DNA of 64,000 nt from an uncultured Pseudomonas sp. (GCF_913777995.1 NZ_CAJYVE010000020.1:92281-156280); one strand, 5' to 3'; positions 8,244 through 18,138 are shown, numbered from the stretch's first letter. Notes: a model not told the origin generated them from the sequence alone. Made by a program: numbers and translations.

Positions 8244-9825
8244 GCCACTGTCCCTCAACAGCCCCCTGGCCCAGCGCATCCTGCGGCTCTACCACCTTTA
8301 CCGGCTGATCATCGGCATCATGCTGGTGCTGCTGGTGTCCAGCGACATGGATGTCGAACTGCTGGACATGAGCAATCCCGGCCTGTTCCGCGCCGGCTGC
8401 TGGATCTACCTGGTCACCAACATCCTGGTGGTGGTGCTGCTCGAGCGCCCCCAGCACAAGGCCCTGATGTTCAGCCTGGCGCTGAGCGATGCGATCCTGC
8501 TGTCGGGGCTGTTCTATGCCGGCGGCGGCACTGCCAGCGGCATCGGCAACCTGCTGATCGCCTCGGTGGCAATCAGCAATATCCTGTTGCGCGGGCGGGT
8601 CGGTCTGTCGATTGCCGCCGTGTCGGCCATCGGCATCATCTACCTGACCTTCTACCTCAGCTTCGACAACCCCAAGGTCGCCAATGACTACGTGCAAGCC
8701 GGCAGCCTGGGCGCCCTGTGCTTCGCCGTCGCCTTGCTGATGCAGGCGTTGACCGCACGCTTGCGCCTGAGCGAGGTCCTGGCCGAGCAACGCGCCGTGG
8801 ATGTGGATAACCTCGAAGAACTCAACGGCCTGATCCTGCAGCGCATGCGCACCGGCATTCTGGTACTGGATGCCAACCGACGCATTCTGCTGATCAACCA
8901 GGCCGCCCATGCGCTGCTAGGCCACGAGCGTCTGAACGGCGAAGTTCTGGATGACTACTGCCCGGCCCTGGTCGAGCGCCTCAGGCACTGGCGCATGAAC
9001 CCGGTGCGGATCACCGAGAGCTTGCGCACCTCGCCCGCCGGGCCGGTGCTGCAGGCCAGCTTCGCCACCCTGAACCGCCACGACCAGCAACAGACCCTGG
9101 TGTTTCTCGAAGACCTCTCGCAGGTCGCCTTGCAGGCCCAGCAGCTCAAGCTGGCGGCGCTGGGGCGGCTGACCGCCGGCATTGCCCATGAAATCCGCAA
9201 CCCGCTGGGCGCCATCGGCCACGCGGTGCAACTGCTGGAAGAATCGGAAGAACTCAGTACGCCCGACCGGCGTCTGGCGCAGATCATCCATGACCAGTCA
9301 CGGCGCATCAACGTGGTAATCGAAAACGTCCTGCAGCTGTCGCGCCGCCGCGAAGCCGCACCACAACAGTTGAACCTCGCAGCCTGGTTGGAAGACTTCG
9401 TCAGCCAGTGGCGCGCCAGCGCGCCGCCCCGGCATCAGTTGCACTGCGAGATCGGTGACGGAGCGCTGAGCACGCGCATGGACCCCGAGCACCTGACCCA
9501 GGTACTGACCAACCTGGTGCATAACGGTCTGCGCCACAGCGGCCAGGTGCATGAGCAGGCGCAGGTCTGGTTGCGGCTCTATCACCAGCCAGACAGCCAC
9601 CTGCCGGTTCTGGATGTACTCGATGATGGTGCCGGGGTCTCCGAGCAGCACCTGGGCAAGATGTTCGAGCCCTTTTTCACCACCGAAACCAAAGGCACGG
9701 GGCTGGGTCTGTACCTGTCCCGTGAGCTGTGTGCCAGCAACCAGGCGCATCTGGACTATGCCCTGCGGCCCGAAGGCGGCAGTTGCCTGCGCATTACCTT
9801 CGCCCACCCGTTCAAGTTGAGTTGA
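8233..9825 (+). CDS. pilS: Two-component sensor histidine kinase PilS
   Basis: 530 aa. The N-terminal third has about six hydrophobic helices (residues ~15-175). A PAS-like segment follows (~195-300, TGILVLDANRRILLINQAA), then HisKA with phospho-acceptor His319 in GIAHEIRNPLG. The HATPase domain has N box NLVHNGLRH, DDGAGV, FFTTETKGTGLGL. The start is GTG 8233. In P. aeruginosa PilS senses the level of membrane pilin and controls PilR phosphorylation and pilA transcription; that is family knowledge. pilA itself is not in the window. pilR follows two bases after the stop. Confidence 0.95.
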   Translation: MSVEPLSLNSPLAQRILRLYHLYRLIIGIMLVLLVSSDMDVELLDMSNPGLFRAGCWIYLVTNILVVVLLERPQHKALMFSLALSDAILLSGLFYAGGGTASGIGNLLIASVAISNILLRGRVGLSIAAVSAIGIIYLTFYLSFDNPKVANDYVQAGSLGALCFAVALLMQALTARLRLSEVLAEQRAVDVDNLEELNGLILQRMRTGILVLDANRRILLINQAAHALLGHERLNGEVLDDYCPALVERLRHWRMNPVRITESLRTSPAGPVLQASFATLNRHDQQQTLVFLEDLSQVALQAQQLKLAALGRLTAGIAHEIRNPLGAIGHAVQLLEESEELSTPDRRLAQIIHDQSRRINVVIENVLQLSRRREAAPQQLNLAAWLEDFVSQWRASAPPRHQLHCEIGDGALSTRMDPEHLTQVLTNLVHNGLRHSGQVHEQAQVWLRLYHQPDSHLPVLDVLDDGAGVSEQHLGKMFEPFFTTETKGTGLGLYLSRELCASNQAHLDYALRPEGGSCLRITFAHPFKLS

Positions 9826-9827
9826 GC

Positions 9828-11168
9828 ATGACTTCAAGGCAGAAGATCCTCATCGTTGACGATGAGCCGGACATCCGCGAACTCCTGGAAATTACCCTGG
9901 GCAGGATGAAACTCGACACCCGCGCCGCCCGCAACGTGGCCGAGGCTCACGACTGGCTCAGACGCGAGCCCTTCGACCTGTGCCTGACCGACATGCGCCT
10001 GCCGGACGGCAACGGCCTGGAACTGGTGCAGCACATCCAGCAGCAGCACCCGCAGCTGCCAGTGGCGATGATCACCGCCCATGGCAACCTCGACCTGGCG
10101 ATCAACGCCCTCAAGGCCGGCGCCTTCGACTTTCTCACCAAACCGGTGGACCTCACCCGCCTGCGCGAGCTGGTCGGCAGCGCGCTGCGCCTGCGCAGCG
10201 GCACCGACCAGCAGCACAGCATCGACAGCCGCCTGCTGGGCGATGCCCCGCCGATGCGCACCCTGCGCAAGCAGATCAGCAAGCTGGCGCGCAGCCAGGC
10301 GCCGATCTATATCAGCGGCGAATCCGGCAGCGGCAAGGAGTTGGTGGCGCGACTGATCCACGAGCAGGGCCCACGCATCGACAAGCCCTTCGTGCCGGTC
10401 AACTGCGGCGCCATTCCATCGGAACTGATGGAAAGCGAATTCTTCGGCCACCGCAAGGGCAGCTTCACCGGCGCCCATGAAGACAAGCCCGGCCTGTTCC
10501 AGCTCGCCGACGGTGGCACGCTGTTCCTCGACGAAGTCGCCGACCTGCCGCTGGGCATGCAGGTCAAGCTGCTGCGGGTCATCCAGGAGAAGGCCGTGCG
10601 CAGCATCGGCGGCCAGCAGGAGCAGGTGGTGGACGTACGCCTGCTGTGCGCCACCCATAAGGACCTGGCCCAGGAAGTCAGCGCCGGGCGTTTCCGCCAG
10701 GACCTCTACTACCGGCTGAATGTCATCGAGCTGCGCGTGCCGCCCTTGCGCGAGCGCCGCGAAGACATCGAGCCCCTGGCCGCCAGCATGCTGCAGCGCC
10801 TGGCTGCCAGCTATGCACAGCCGTTGGCGCGCCTGCATCCACAAGCGCTGGAAACCCTGAAGAATTACCGCTTTCCGGGCAACGTGCGGGAGCTGGAGAA
10901 CATGTTGGAGCGGGCCTACACCCTGTGCGAAGACGACCAGATCCTCGCCAGCGACCTGCGTCTGGCCGACTGCTCGCCGGCCCCGGAAGGCGACAGCCCG
11001 AGCCTGGCCAGCATCGACAACCTGGAGGACTACCTGGAGAGCATCGAACGCAAGCTGATCCTCCAGGCCCTGGAAGAAACCCGCTGGAACCGCACCGCCG
11101 CCGCGCAGCGGCTGAACCTGTCGTTCCGCTCGATGCGCTATCGGCTCAAGAAGCTGGGGCTGGACTGA
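9828..11168 (+). CDS. pilR: Sigma-54-dependent response regulator PilR
   Basis: 446 aa NtrC-type activator. The receiver domain (ILIVDDEPDIRELL) has phospho-acceptor Asp55 in LCLTDMRLPDG. The AAA+ domain has Walker A GESGSGKE and the sigma-54 contact loop reads GSFTGA (canonical GAFTGA with Ser for Ala). Other matches are GGTLFLDEVADLP and a C-terminal Fis-type helix-turn-helix ending FRSMRYRLKKLGL. The ATG at 9828 is preferred over upstream in-frame starts because the receiver domain begins at once. It should act on sigma-54 promoters such as that of pilA. The gene converges with thiO, leaving only four bases between stops. Confidence 0.96.
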   Translation: MTSRQKILIVDDEPDIRELLEITLGRMKLDTRAARNVAEAHDWLRREPFDLCLTDMRLPDGNGLELVQHIQQQHPQLPVAMITAHGNLDLAINALKAGAFDFLTKPVDLTRLRELVGSALRLRSGTDQQHSIDSRLLGDAPPMRTLRKQISKLARSQAPIYISGESGSGKELVARLIHEQGPRIDKPFVPVNCGAIPSELMESEFFGHRKGSFTGAHEDKPGLFQLADGGTLFLDEVADLPLGMQVKLLRVIQEKAVRSIGGQQEQVVDVRLLCATHKDLAQEVSAGRFRQDLYYRLNVIELRVPPLRERREDIEPLAASMLQRLAASYAQPLARLHPQALETLKNYRFPGNVRELENMLERAYTLCEDDQILASDLRLADCSPAPEGDSPSLASIDNLEDYLESIERKLILQALEETRWNRTAAAQRLNLSFRSMRYRLKKLGLD

Positions 11169-11172
11169 GCGC

Positions 11173-12273
11173 TCAGGCGAACAAGCGAGCCGGCGAGTAA
11201 GGTGCCGGGTCGATGACTGGCGGCTGGTCCAGCAGCAGGTCGGTGAGCAACTGGCAGGAGGCCGGCGCCAGTACCAGGCCATTGCGGAAGTGCCCGCAGT
11301 TGAGCCACAGCCCTTCGAACCCCGGCACTGCGCCAATGAACGGAACACCTTCCGGCGAGCCGGGGCGCAGGCCTGCCCAATGGCCGACCACTTCGGCCTG
11401 CGCCAGCGCCGGCAGCAGCTCGATGGCCGAGGCCTTGAGGCTTTCCAGCGCTTCGTCCGTAGGGGTCTTGTCGAAGCCTTGGTACTCCAAGGTGCTGCCC
11501 ACCAGAATGTGCCCGTCACGCCGAGGGATGGCGTAGCGCCCCTTGGCCAGCACCATGCTGGGCAGGAAGTCTTGCGCACACTTGAACAGAATCATCTGGC
11601 CCTTGACCGGCTCCACCGGCAGGTCGATACCGAGCGGTTTGAGCAGCTCGCCGCTCCAGGCTCCGGCACTGAGCACGACACGCTCGCTGCGCAGTACTTG
11701 ATCACCGAGGGCGACGCCCGTGATACGCCCGCCTTCATACAGCAGCCCGGTGACGGCGCTGGCTTCGCGTATTTCGACATTCGTCATGCCGCGCAGCGCG
11801 GCCTTGAGCGACTTGACCAGCCGCGGATTGCGCACGTTGGCGACCTCGGCCATGTAGATGGCGCTGCGGTAACCGCTGCCGAGCACCGGCACCGCATCGT
11901 AGACCGCCGACAGGTCGACGCGACTCAGCGGCCGCCCCTCACGTTGCGCCCAGGCCAACGCCTGCTCTTCGTCGTCGAGGTCCAGCCAGTACAGGCCGGT
12001 AACATGCACCTCGGGGTCCTGGCCGGTGTGCTCGAACAGCCGCGCACCCAGCTGTGGATAGAAGTCCTGCGACCAATGCGCCAGCGCGGTGACCGCAGCG
12101 CTATAGCGCCAGGGGTAGAGCGGCGAAACGATACCGCCGCCGGCCCAGGAAGACTCGCGCCCCACCTCGGCACGCTCCAGCAGGCACACGCGCTGCCCGG
12201 CCTGCGCCAGGTTGAAGGCCGTCAACAGGCCTATGACACCACCACCGACCACCACCACGTCTTGCCTGGACAT
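11173..12273 (-). CDS. thiO: Glycine oxidase ThiO (FAD-dependent)
   Basis: 366 aa D-amino-acid-oxidase-type flavoenzyme. An N-terminal FAD dinucleotide fold (VVVGGGVIGLLTAFNLA) is followed by ERAEVGRESSWAGGG as in ThiO, and later GHWAGLRPGSPEGVPFIG and NCGHFRNGLVLAPA, the C-terminal DAO motif. ThiO oxidises glycine to iminoglycine for the thiazole ring of thiamine in bacteria lacking ThiH. It sits between pilR and pilE, although unrelated in function; the gap of 32 bases from pilE suggests it may be read through from the minor-pilin operon. Confidence 0.9.
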   Translation of the reverse strand: MSRQDVVVVGGGVIGLLTAFNLAQAGQRVCLLERAEVGRESSWAGGGIVSPLYPWRYSAAVTALAHWSQDFYPQLGARLFEHTGQDPEVHVTGLYWLDLDDEEQALAWAQREGRPLSRVDLSAVYDAVPVLGSGYRSAIYMAEVANVRNPRLVKSLKAALRGMTNVEIREASAVTGLLYEGGRITGVALGDQVLRSERVVLSAGAWSGELLKPLGIDLPVEPVKGQMILFKCAQDFLPSMVLAKGRYAIPRRDGHILVGSTLEYQGFDKTPTDEALESLKASAIELLPALAQAEVVGHWAGLRPGSPEGVPFIGAVPGFEGLWLNCGHFRNGLVLAPASCQLLTDLLLDQPPVIDPAPYSPARLFA

Positions 12274-12305
12274 TCTGCTCTCTGGTCACGCTAAAAGAAG
12301 GGTTA

Positions 12306-12716
12306 TCAACGGCCCCAACAGTCCCTGGCCGTCATGCCGCCAGTTGCACCGGGGTTGGTGCGCGCACCGGTATTGGTGATGGTGAACACACCGCACTTGT
12401 CATTGGCCATCAGCCCTCTGCCGGTGGCCGCCAGGCTGTAGTCCTGGGCGTTCAGGTTGGCGGCGATGGTGTAGAAGTCGTTACCGGCCGACACGGTAGG
12501 CGCCGCCGTATTGGCACTGCCGTTGTAGGTGCCGACCCGCGAAAAGTAGCGTTCCAGGGCCTGCGCCTGCTCGGTCAGCAGGCTGGCGATCGCCGCCCGC
12601 TGAGTACGCTTCACGTACTCGGTGTAGCTGGGGTACGCAATGGCGGCAAGGATACCGACAATCACCACCACAATCATGAGTTCGATCAAGGTAAAGCCAC
12701 GGTTGCTGGATCGCAT
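12306..12716 (-). CDS. pilE: Type IV minor pilin PilE
   Basis: 136 aa prepilin. A short basic leader is followed by the type III prepilin signal [19 protein letters not shown], cleaved by PilD after Gly, leaving N-terminal Phe with Glu at mature position 5. The hydrophobic alpha-1 helix continues into [14 protein letters not shown]. Two Cys near the C terminus (NDKC, RDC) would form the D-region disulfide. The Shine-Dalgarno AAGGAG is ideally placed. As the last gene of the fimU-pilY1 operon it matches PilE, which helps prime pilus assembly at the inner membrane, rather than the major pilin. Confidence 0.92.
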   Translation of the reverse strand: MRSSNRGFTLIELMIVVVIVGILAAIAYPSYTEYVKRTQRAAIASLLTEQAQALERYFSRVGTYNGSANTAAPTVSAGNDFYTIAANLNAQDYSLAATGRGLMANDKCGVFTITNTGARTNPGATGGMTARDCWGR

Positions 12717-12728
12717 GAATGCTCCTTT

Positions 12729-15700
12729 CTACTGGATCTGGCGCCACATGATGCGTTGGTAAACCCCGGCGGCGAAACTCGGGTTCTTGACACTTTCAGG
12801 GGCGTCGCCACCAACAACGAACTTCATGATGTTTTCGCTTCCCATGATGATCGCAGCTACGGAAATGATTCCTGAGAATGCCCTTCCTGACACCAGCGTG
12901 TCAGAGCTATTGATGCGCCCATCACCGTTGGTGTCCAGCACCGGATAACTGAACATGCTACCTGTCGCGGCGTTCAGTTCGAACAACCGGCTCGTCCCGA
13001 TGCTCTCGCAGGGATCCGAGGAGTTGACTGCCGCCGTAGTCAGGAGAATACGATCACGTAGCGACTGGGCCGGGAAAATCACCCGTTCGCCAAGGTAGGG
13101 CGCAGCCGTTGCCAACTGTAGATACCATCCCTTGCGCGAACTCCAGTCCACGTCATAGCTAGTCGATGTGGAGTAGGTCGCATTGCTGCCGGTAACAGTA
13201 CCGCTGATGGTCTGCGGTTGCAGATTAGTCTGGACAATGTTGCCCGAACCCGAGTCGGCGTCCCAAATAGCGTAGAACGCCTGCTGCGCGGTAGTCTGTT
13301 TGTCGGAGGTTTCGCTGAATTTGCCGGTACCGAAGTAGACCAGCTTGCCATTCAACGGGTGATCCAGCACCAGCGGTTGCACAGTGATGGGCTGGTTGGC
13401 ACCGCCAGGAGCGGTAAACAGCGGCTGGCCATTGAAGGCCAGCTTCCAGCTGCTGGGGTTGGCACCGCTGAGATCGAATTTCCACATCCGCCCCTTCAGG
13501 TCGCCCGCATAAGCGGCCTGTACGACATTCTGTGCATTGACCCGCAGCTTGACCGAAGAAAGGCCGTTATCGGTCTCGTTGTTCAATTGCGGCGTCTGGA
13601 TCTCGGTGATGAAAGCGCCGGTATTGGCATTGACGACGTACAGCGAAGCGCGGCCAGTGAAACTGCCATAGCCATTACCGATCACCATGATCCCGGTGCC
13701 GTCGGCCATCCGCGCGACGTCCGGCTTGGAATAGGCGTAGCCCAGATTGTTGAACTGATTGGCTGGAGTCGACGCATCGGGCGCCTTGATTTCCCAAAGT
13801 ACACTGGGTGCATTGTTGCCGACCTCGAACAGCTTGACCGCGAAGTAGGCCTTGCCTCCGGCTCCGGTAGCGCCATAGGCCACGGTGCGCCAGGCGGAGC
13901 CAGCACCCGCTTGGGTATCGAAGACGGAGATAGGACCGTCAACGGTGAATTTGTGTACACCCGAGCCGTAGGACGGTGAGGCAATGGTAGACAACGACGT
14001 CAACGCCGACGACGGCATGAAGGCATAGCGACGCTGCCCCTGCTGGCTGACCGGGGCACTGCGCGTTTCAGCACTGATGACATTGAAGAAGCCATCGTTG
14101 GAATTGACCAGCAGGCTGCTGATCATACCCGCCGCCTTGCTCGTCAGATAAGTGGAGTAGCTGGTATCTCCCTGCAGACTGGTAGCGGTCTTGTCCGCTG
14201 GCATGGCGGCTACCACCGGAGAATTGATGACATCTCCAAGCAGTACGCTACGCGTGCGCAGGTTGGCATTGGCTGAGCCTTTGCTCCAGTTGATCAGCGC
14301 AGGGCCGTCGACACCGCTCGGCAGCGTAGCATTGATCGCCGCCTGCTGTGGTTGGGAAAAGCTGTTGAAATCCAGGTTGATCCGGGCCGACGTGGCGGTA
14401 TTCCAAGACTCGAAGGTGGTATTGGCGCCACTGGTGATGGTGCTATCGGTACTCCAGAGAAGCGAGCCCAGATCTCCGGTAGTCGCGTTGACATCAAAGG
14501 CTCGGATTGTCCCGTGCCAGTCGGCAGGATCGTAACGGGTATCGTACAGACGTGTGCCAGTCTGCAAGGTAGAGGTGTTGGATGCTCCACCACCTCCCGA
14601 CCCTACCTTGGCATAGATATCGCCCAGGGCAAGGCTCAGCGCGCTGTTGAGCGCGGCGCTGTCATTGGCCTGGAAATAGCGCCCCCGACCATGGTTGTTG
14701 TCGGCGGCATCGATCAGCATCTGGTCATTGGTGGTGAACCCGATAGTGTAGGTTCGCATGTTCTGCACCGAAAAACCCGCCGTGTCCCAACTCTTGCCTG
14801 TGAGGTCGCCGCCCGGCGTGCGCGAATCCCGACGCATGTCGATGTCGTAGGCGAACTTGGCAATGTCATCCAGATACAGCGTATCGCCTTCGTCATCACC
14901 GCCCGGCCCGTCGTTGGCGATACGGTCCCAGTTGGGCAGCCAGCCGTTGGGGTCGTCCGGGTCGTTGTTGGGGAAGGTCCTGTCATAGGTGGGCAGGCCA
15001 TCGGTGATCACCACACCGTAGTTCTTCTGGCAGCGGTACTGGATGGGGCTGGTATAAGTCGCTGGCGAACCGTTATAGGCCGGGTACGGCGAAAGACCAC
15101 GAAAGTATCGCGTGACCTGGTAGTAGGTTTCCGCCAACGGCGTATTGGACTCGGCCTTGAGGTTGGCGATGGCATTGCGCAGGTTGTTGTAGTTGGTATC
15201 GGCGGTCTGCTGACTGACGGCGGCCTGGTAGGCATTGGCTGCCACCGGCGAGAGATCGGCCACCAGTTGTTTGATGCTTCCTCCCGGCCCAAGGTCGCCG
15301 CCAGGGATGGGTGGGTTGTAGGCGGCCAGACCAATGCGCAGCGCGCGGTTGTTCTGCACCAGGTTCTGCGCCACGGATATGGCCGTGGTCAGGCGACTTT
15401 GAGTCGGGATGCCTGAAACACTGCGCCCTGCGTTGACTTCGGAGACCAGCCAGGACAGGTAATTGATCGGATAACGAGTATTGCCCCCGCCGGCCGGGTC
15501 GGCCAGGGTGATGCAGATGATCGCGTTGGAATTTCTGTAGAACGCATAGGCGTTGGTGCCACTGCAGCCATTTCTGCTCAGGTTGCCGACGAACACGTAA
15601 TCGGCTGTTCCGTTACTGACCTGGTTGCCTTGCGAATAGCCACAGAAGATCAGAAAGCAGCTGTACACCGGGGTATAGATCGGCCCGTTGTTGACGGACG

Positions 15701-15902
15701 GGTTGTAGCCCGTGGCGGTGATGATGGTGTCCATACTGCCGGAGTTATCCACTTGCAGCATGACGTTGGGGGTGACCGCCGGCGCGCTGAGCAGCGGCAC
15801 CTGGGCCGGGTTGAAGGCATAAGCCGGCGCGGCCAGGTACAGCCCCAACAAGGCCCCCGCCAGATACCTGCCCACGTGCAGCAGGGCCTTAGCAATTGGC
15901 AT
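12729..15902 (-). CDS. pilY1: Type IV pilus tip adhesin PilY1
   Basis: 1057 aa. A signal peptide of about 29 residues ends in ALGLYLAAPAYA-like sequence. An N-terminal von Willebrand A-like domain has the MIDAS motif DNSGSMD, and a C-terminal PilY1 beta-propeller carries a calcium site DTNGDGRINSSD. Several beta-propeller segments (e.g. YAGDLKGRMWKFDL) match the Neisseria PilC/PilY1 domain. PilY1 caps the pilus on a minor-pilin complex, tunes retraction through Ca2+ and couples surface contact to c-di-GMP signalling. A good ribosome site (GGAGAG) precedes ATG 15902, which overlaps the end of pilX by 14 bases. Base composition is somewhat less GC-rich than the flanking core genes. Confidence 0.95.
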   Translation of the reverse strand: MPIAKALLHVGRYLAGALLGLYLAAPAYAFNPAQVPLLSAPAVTPNVMLQVDNSGSMDTIITATGYNPSVNNGPIYTPVYSCFLIFCGYSQGNQVSNGTADYVFVGNLSRNGCSGTNAYAFYRNSNAIICITLADPAGGGNTRYPINYLSWLVSEVNAGRSVSGIPTQSRLTTAISVAQNLVQNNRALRIGLAAYNPPIPGGDLGPGGSIKQLVADLSPVAANAYQAAVSQQTADTNYNNLRNAIANLKAESNTPLAETYYQVTRYFRGLSPYPAYNGSPATYTSPIQYRCQKNYGVVITDGLPTYDRTFPNNDPDDPNGWLPNWDRIANDGPGGDDEGDTLYLDDIAKFAYDIDMRRDSRTPGGDLTGKSWDTAGFSVQNMRTYTIGFTTNDQMLIDAADNNHGRGRYFQANDSAALNSALSLALGDIYAKVGSGGGGASNTSTLQTGTRLYDTRYDPADWHGTIRAFDVNATTGDLGSLLWSTDSTITSGANTTFESWNTATSARINLDFNSFSQPQQAAINATLPSGVDGPALINWSKGSANANLRTRSVLLGDVINSPVVAAMPADKTATSLQGDTSYSTYLTSKAAGMISSLLVNSNDGFFNVISAETRSAPVSQQGQRRYAFMPSSALTSLSTIASPSYGSGVHKFTVDGPISVFDTQAGAGSAWRTVAYGATGAGGKAYFAVKLFEVGNNAPSVLWEIKAPDASTPANQFNNLGYAYSKPDVARMADGTGIMVIGNGYGSFTGRASLYVVNANTGAFITEIQTPQLNNETDNGLSSVKLRVNAQNVVQAAYAGDLKGRMWKFDLSGANPSSWKLAFNGQPLFTAPGGANQPITVQPLVLDHPLNGKLVYFGTGKFSETSDKQTTAQQAFYAIWDADSGSGNIVQTNLQPQTISGTVTGSNATYSTSTSYDVDWSSRKGWYLQLATAAPYLGERVIFPAQSLRDRILLTTAAVNSSDPCESIGTSRLFELNAATGSMFSYPVLDTNGDGRINSSDTLVSGRAFSGIISVAAIIMGSENIMKFVVGGDAPESVKNPSFAAGVYQRIMWRQIQ

Positions 15903-16374
15903 AGATACTCTCCAGTACAGTACGCGACGGTCCTTGAATGGCCACGGCGGTCACTCGGTACAGAGTCGCTGAGCCACTGCAGTTGGGTGGTCGTTGCACA
16001 GGGCTCGCCGTGGTACCCAGGTTCTGGATGGCGTAGAACCCGCCATCGCCTACTGCCACCCAGGTGACCGCCCCACCCGATCCCGAACCTGCTCGGGTCA
16101 CGATGGTGGAATCGGTCGGCGGCAGGCAGGCGGTAGCGTTGGCGCACTGGGCCATCTGGAAGGTTGCGTTGATCTGCGACTCGCCCACACGCAATACCGC
16201 TTCGGCAGTCTGGAAAGTCTGGTTGCGCAGGCTCACGCTGCCGGCCATCTTCTCCTGCAGGCTGGCGTTCTGCATGGAAGAAATACCCAACATGGTCAGC
16301 AGCAGCAGGAATACCAGGCTGACCAGCAACACCATGCCTCGCTGGCGGGACGGCGCATTGCGCAACGGGGTCAT
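15889..16374 (-). CDS. pilX: Type IV minor pilin assembly protein PilX
   Basis: 161 aa from ATG 16374, preceded by AAGGAGAG seven bases away. A longer in-frame start at 16470 lies inside pilW's 3' end and is not needed. The N terminus PSRQRGMVLLVSLVFLLLL is a prepilin-like helix with Met at +1 in place of Phe and without Glu5, which is characteristic of the PilX/GspK-like minor pilins. The C-terminal part has several Cys (AQCAN..ACL, PPNCS, ANC). PilX works with PilVW, FimU and PilE as the priming complex under PilY1. Confidence 0.9.
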   Translation of the reverse strand: MTPLRNAPSRQRGMVLLVSLVFLLLLTMLGISSMQNASLQEKMAGSVSLRNQTFQTAEAVLRVGESQINATFQMAQCANATACLPPTDSTIVTRAGSGSGGAVTWVAVGDGGFYAIQNLGTTASPVQRPPNCSGSATLYRVTAVAIQGPSRTVLESIYANC

Positions 16375-16411
16375 TGCCACACTCTCCTTTCTTGTCTCAT
16401 TGAACACCCGA

Positions 16412-17128
16412 TCACATCCGGTTACGCAGGTAGGCGACCACGCTATAGTCCTGGTCCCTGACCCGGCCATCCGGGTCTCGCAGCGTCAATGCAATACGCA
16501 CACTGCGAACCTCTGCAGCGCTAGCCGCCGTGACATTGTCGACGTAGGTCATCGGGCTGCCCGCCAGACCAAAGCGGATCTGAAAGTTGATGACGTTCTG
16601 CAGCAAGGGCTGAGGCGTCGCATTCAGCTGACTTCTGACACTCAGGGTGTTATTGGCGAAGGTGTAGAACAGCTGCCGCAACGGGAAAGCCGTCTGCCCG
16701 GCAGCCGGCGCCCTGGCGCCAGCGAACAACTGGGAGGCGGTCTGGCAGTTGGACAGGATGGTCCAGGTGGGCGCGGTGCCTGTCGTGCCGATATCAGCGG
16801 TGACCAGCGTCAGGGTGCTGGTGGTGCTATCCCACAGGATAGGATTGTTCAGCGCCACCGTCGTGGTCCGGGAAATCTCTGGCGCTGTCGGCGCCAAGGT
16901 GTAGCTGTCAGTGCCCAGGCAGCCGTACATGCCGGTCATGCGCAGTTCCTGCACCATCTTGCTGAGCACGAAGCGTGCATCTTCCTGCATGCGCGCTGCC
17001 GAGCCCTGGCTGGCGAAGGTGCCACGCGCGGCGATGAACACCTGCACCACACCGGCACTGATCACCAGGCCCAGCACCAGGGCCACCATGATTTCCACCA
17101 GCCCGAAACCGCGCACCCGAGACTTCAT
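16412..17128 (-). CDS. pilW: Type IV minor pilin PilW
   Basis: 238 aa. The prepilin motif RGFGLVEIMVALVLGLVIS has cleavage after Gly, Phe+1 and Glu5. The body after the helix is long, typical of PilW/GspJ-like subunits. The ATG at 17128 overlaps the pilV stop by four bases (ATGA), indicating coupling. The Cys pair GCLG..NCQ is probably a disulfide. Part of the minor-pilin complex that connects PilY1 to the fibre. Confidence 0.92.
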   Translation of the reverse strand: MKSRVRGFGLVEIMVALVLGLVISAGVVQVFIAARGTFASQGSAARMQEDARFVLSKMVQELRMTGMYGCLGTDSYTLAPTAPEISRTTTVALNNPILWDSTTSTLTLVTADIGTTGTAPTWTILSNCQTASQLFAGARAPAAGQTAFPLRQLFYTFANNTLSVRSQLNATPQPLLQNVINFQIRFGLAGSPMTYVDNVTAASAAEVRSVRIALTLRDPDGRVRDQDYSVVAYLRNRM

Positions 17129-17649
17129 GGTGTCGCTCCGATGGTTGTCACACCGATCTGCGAACGGATCTGAAATGAACGCTGGTTGCCGGATGCCGTC
17201 GCCGCCAGCGCCTGATCACTGGCGCTGGCGGCGCGGGTGTCGTTCCACAGGATGGTGATGGTCACCACCTGCCCGTTCACCGCGATGCTGCTGTTGGCGC
17301 CATCGGTGCCGGCGAGGTTGGTCACGTTTTGTTGAAAGTCGTTCAGGTCGATGGAACGGGCGTCGGTGCCCCGCGCTGGTGTTGCTGCCAGGTTGGCCAG
17401 CGCGTAGGTGGCGAGCACATTGGTCGCGCCATTGCCCGTGGCGTTGCCGATCACGTTGGCGCGGATGCGGTCCATCATGTCGTAGGCGATGAAGCTGGCC
17501 TGGCTGCTCATCGCCGAACTGTCGGTGTATTTCAGCGCATTGAGCTGGATGGCCGCGGCACCCAGCAGGCCGATGGCCAGGATCAGCACCGAGATCAGCA
17601 CCTCGATCAGGGTCATGCCCGCCTGGGGCACTCGACCGGCCTTACGCAT
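17125..17649 (-). CDS. pilV: Type IV minor pilin PilV
   Basis: 174 aa from ATG 17649, which has GGAA six bases upstream; an in-frame ATG at 17661 lacks a ribosome site and would add four residues. Prepilin motif QAGMTLIEVLISVLILAIGLLG, with Met at +1 and Glu at +5, and AAIQLNALKYTDSSAMSSQA after the helix, as in PilV/GspI-like proteins. The N-terminal leader is short and basic. It overlaps pilW by four bases and follows fimU closely. Works with the other minor pilins in pilus priming. Confidence 0.9.
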   Translation of the reverse strand: MRKAGRVPQAGMTLIEVLISVLILAIGLLGAAAIQLNALKYTDSSAMSSQASFIAYDMMDRIRANVIGNATGNGATNVLATYALANLAATPARGTDARSIDLNDFQQNVTNLAGTDGANSSIAVNGQVVTITILWNDTRAASASDQALAATASGNQRSFQIRSQIGVTTIGATP

Positions 17650-17670
17650 TGCAATTTCCATTCAGAGCGA

Positions 17671-18138
17671 TCATGAGCAGCTTCCATTCAGAACGATCCT
17701 GCCGGTCAGACAGACCGTGAGGGTGCGGGTGATCGAGCCACGGGTGTAGGTCATGGTCACCGCACTGGCCGGCGAGGAAACCCCGCCCAGATTGTTGAAA
17801 TCGATTGCAGCGACATTCCCGGTATTGATCGCCGCACCGCTGCTCATGTCCAGGAAGTTACGGATGGCCGGGTTGTTGCTATTGGTGGGGTCTGTCACCT
17901 GCAACGCCGTGGTCCAGTCGCTGCCGCTGACCGGCGCGATACGCAGGGTGATGCCGCGGTTGATCGCCTCCAGGCGCGTGTAGTTCAGCGCCCGCTGCAG
18001 TTCGCTGACTTCGGTTTCTGCGCGGTTGTTCTGGATCGAACTGCTGAAGCTGGGAATGGCGATGGCCGCCAGGATGCCCACCAGCGACACAGTGACTAAC
18101 AATTCGACGAGGGTGAAGGCCTTGGCGTGATGACGCAT
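17671..18138 (-). CDS. fimU: Type IV minor pilin FimU/FimT (GspH family)
   Basis: 155 aa. Prepilin motif KAFTLVELLVTVSLVGILA has Ala before Phe instead of the usual Gly at the cleavage site, then AIPSFSSSIQNNRAETEV, the GspH-type continuation. Alanine at -1 is tolerated by many PilD enzymes. First gene of the operon fimU-pilV-pilW-pilX-pilY1-pilE; the matching P. aeruginosa operon is AlgR-controlled. AAGGAGA lies seven bases before ATG 18138 and a promoter is visible upstream. Between FimU and FimT the name is chosen on operon position. Confidence 0.85.
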   Translation of the reverse strand: MRHHAKAFTLVELLVTVSLVGILAAIAIPSFSSSIQNNRAETEVSELQRALNYTRLEAINRGITLRIAPVSGSDWTTALQVTDPTNSNNPAIRNFLDMSSGAAINTGNVAAIDFNNLGGVSSPASAVTMTYTRGSITRTLTVCLTGRIVLNGSCS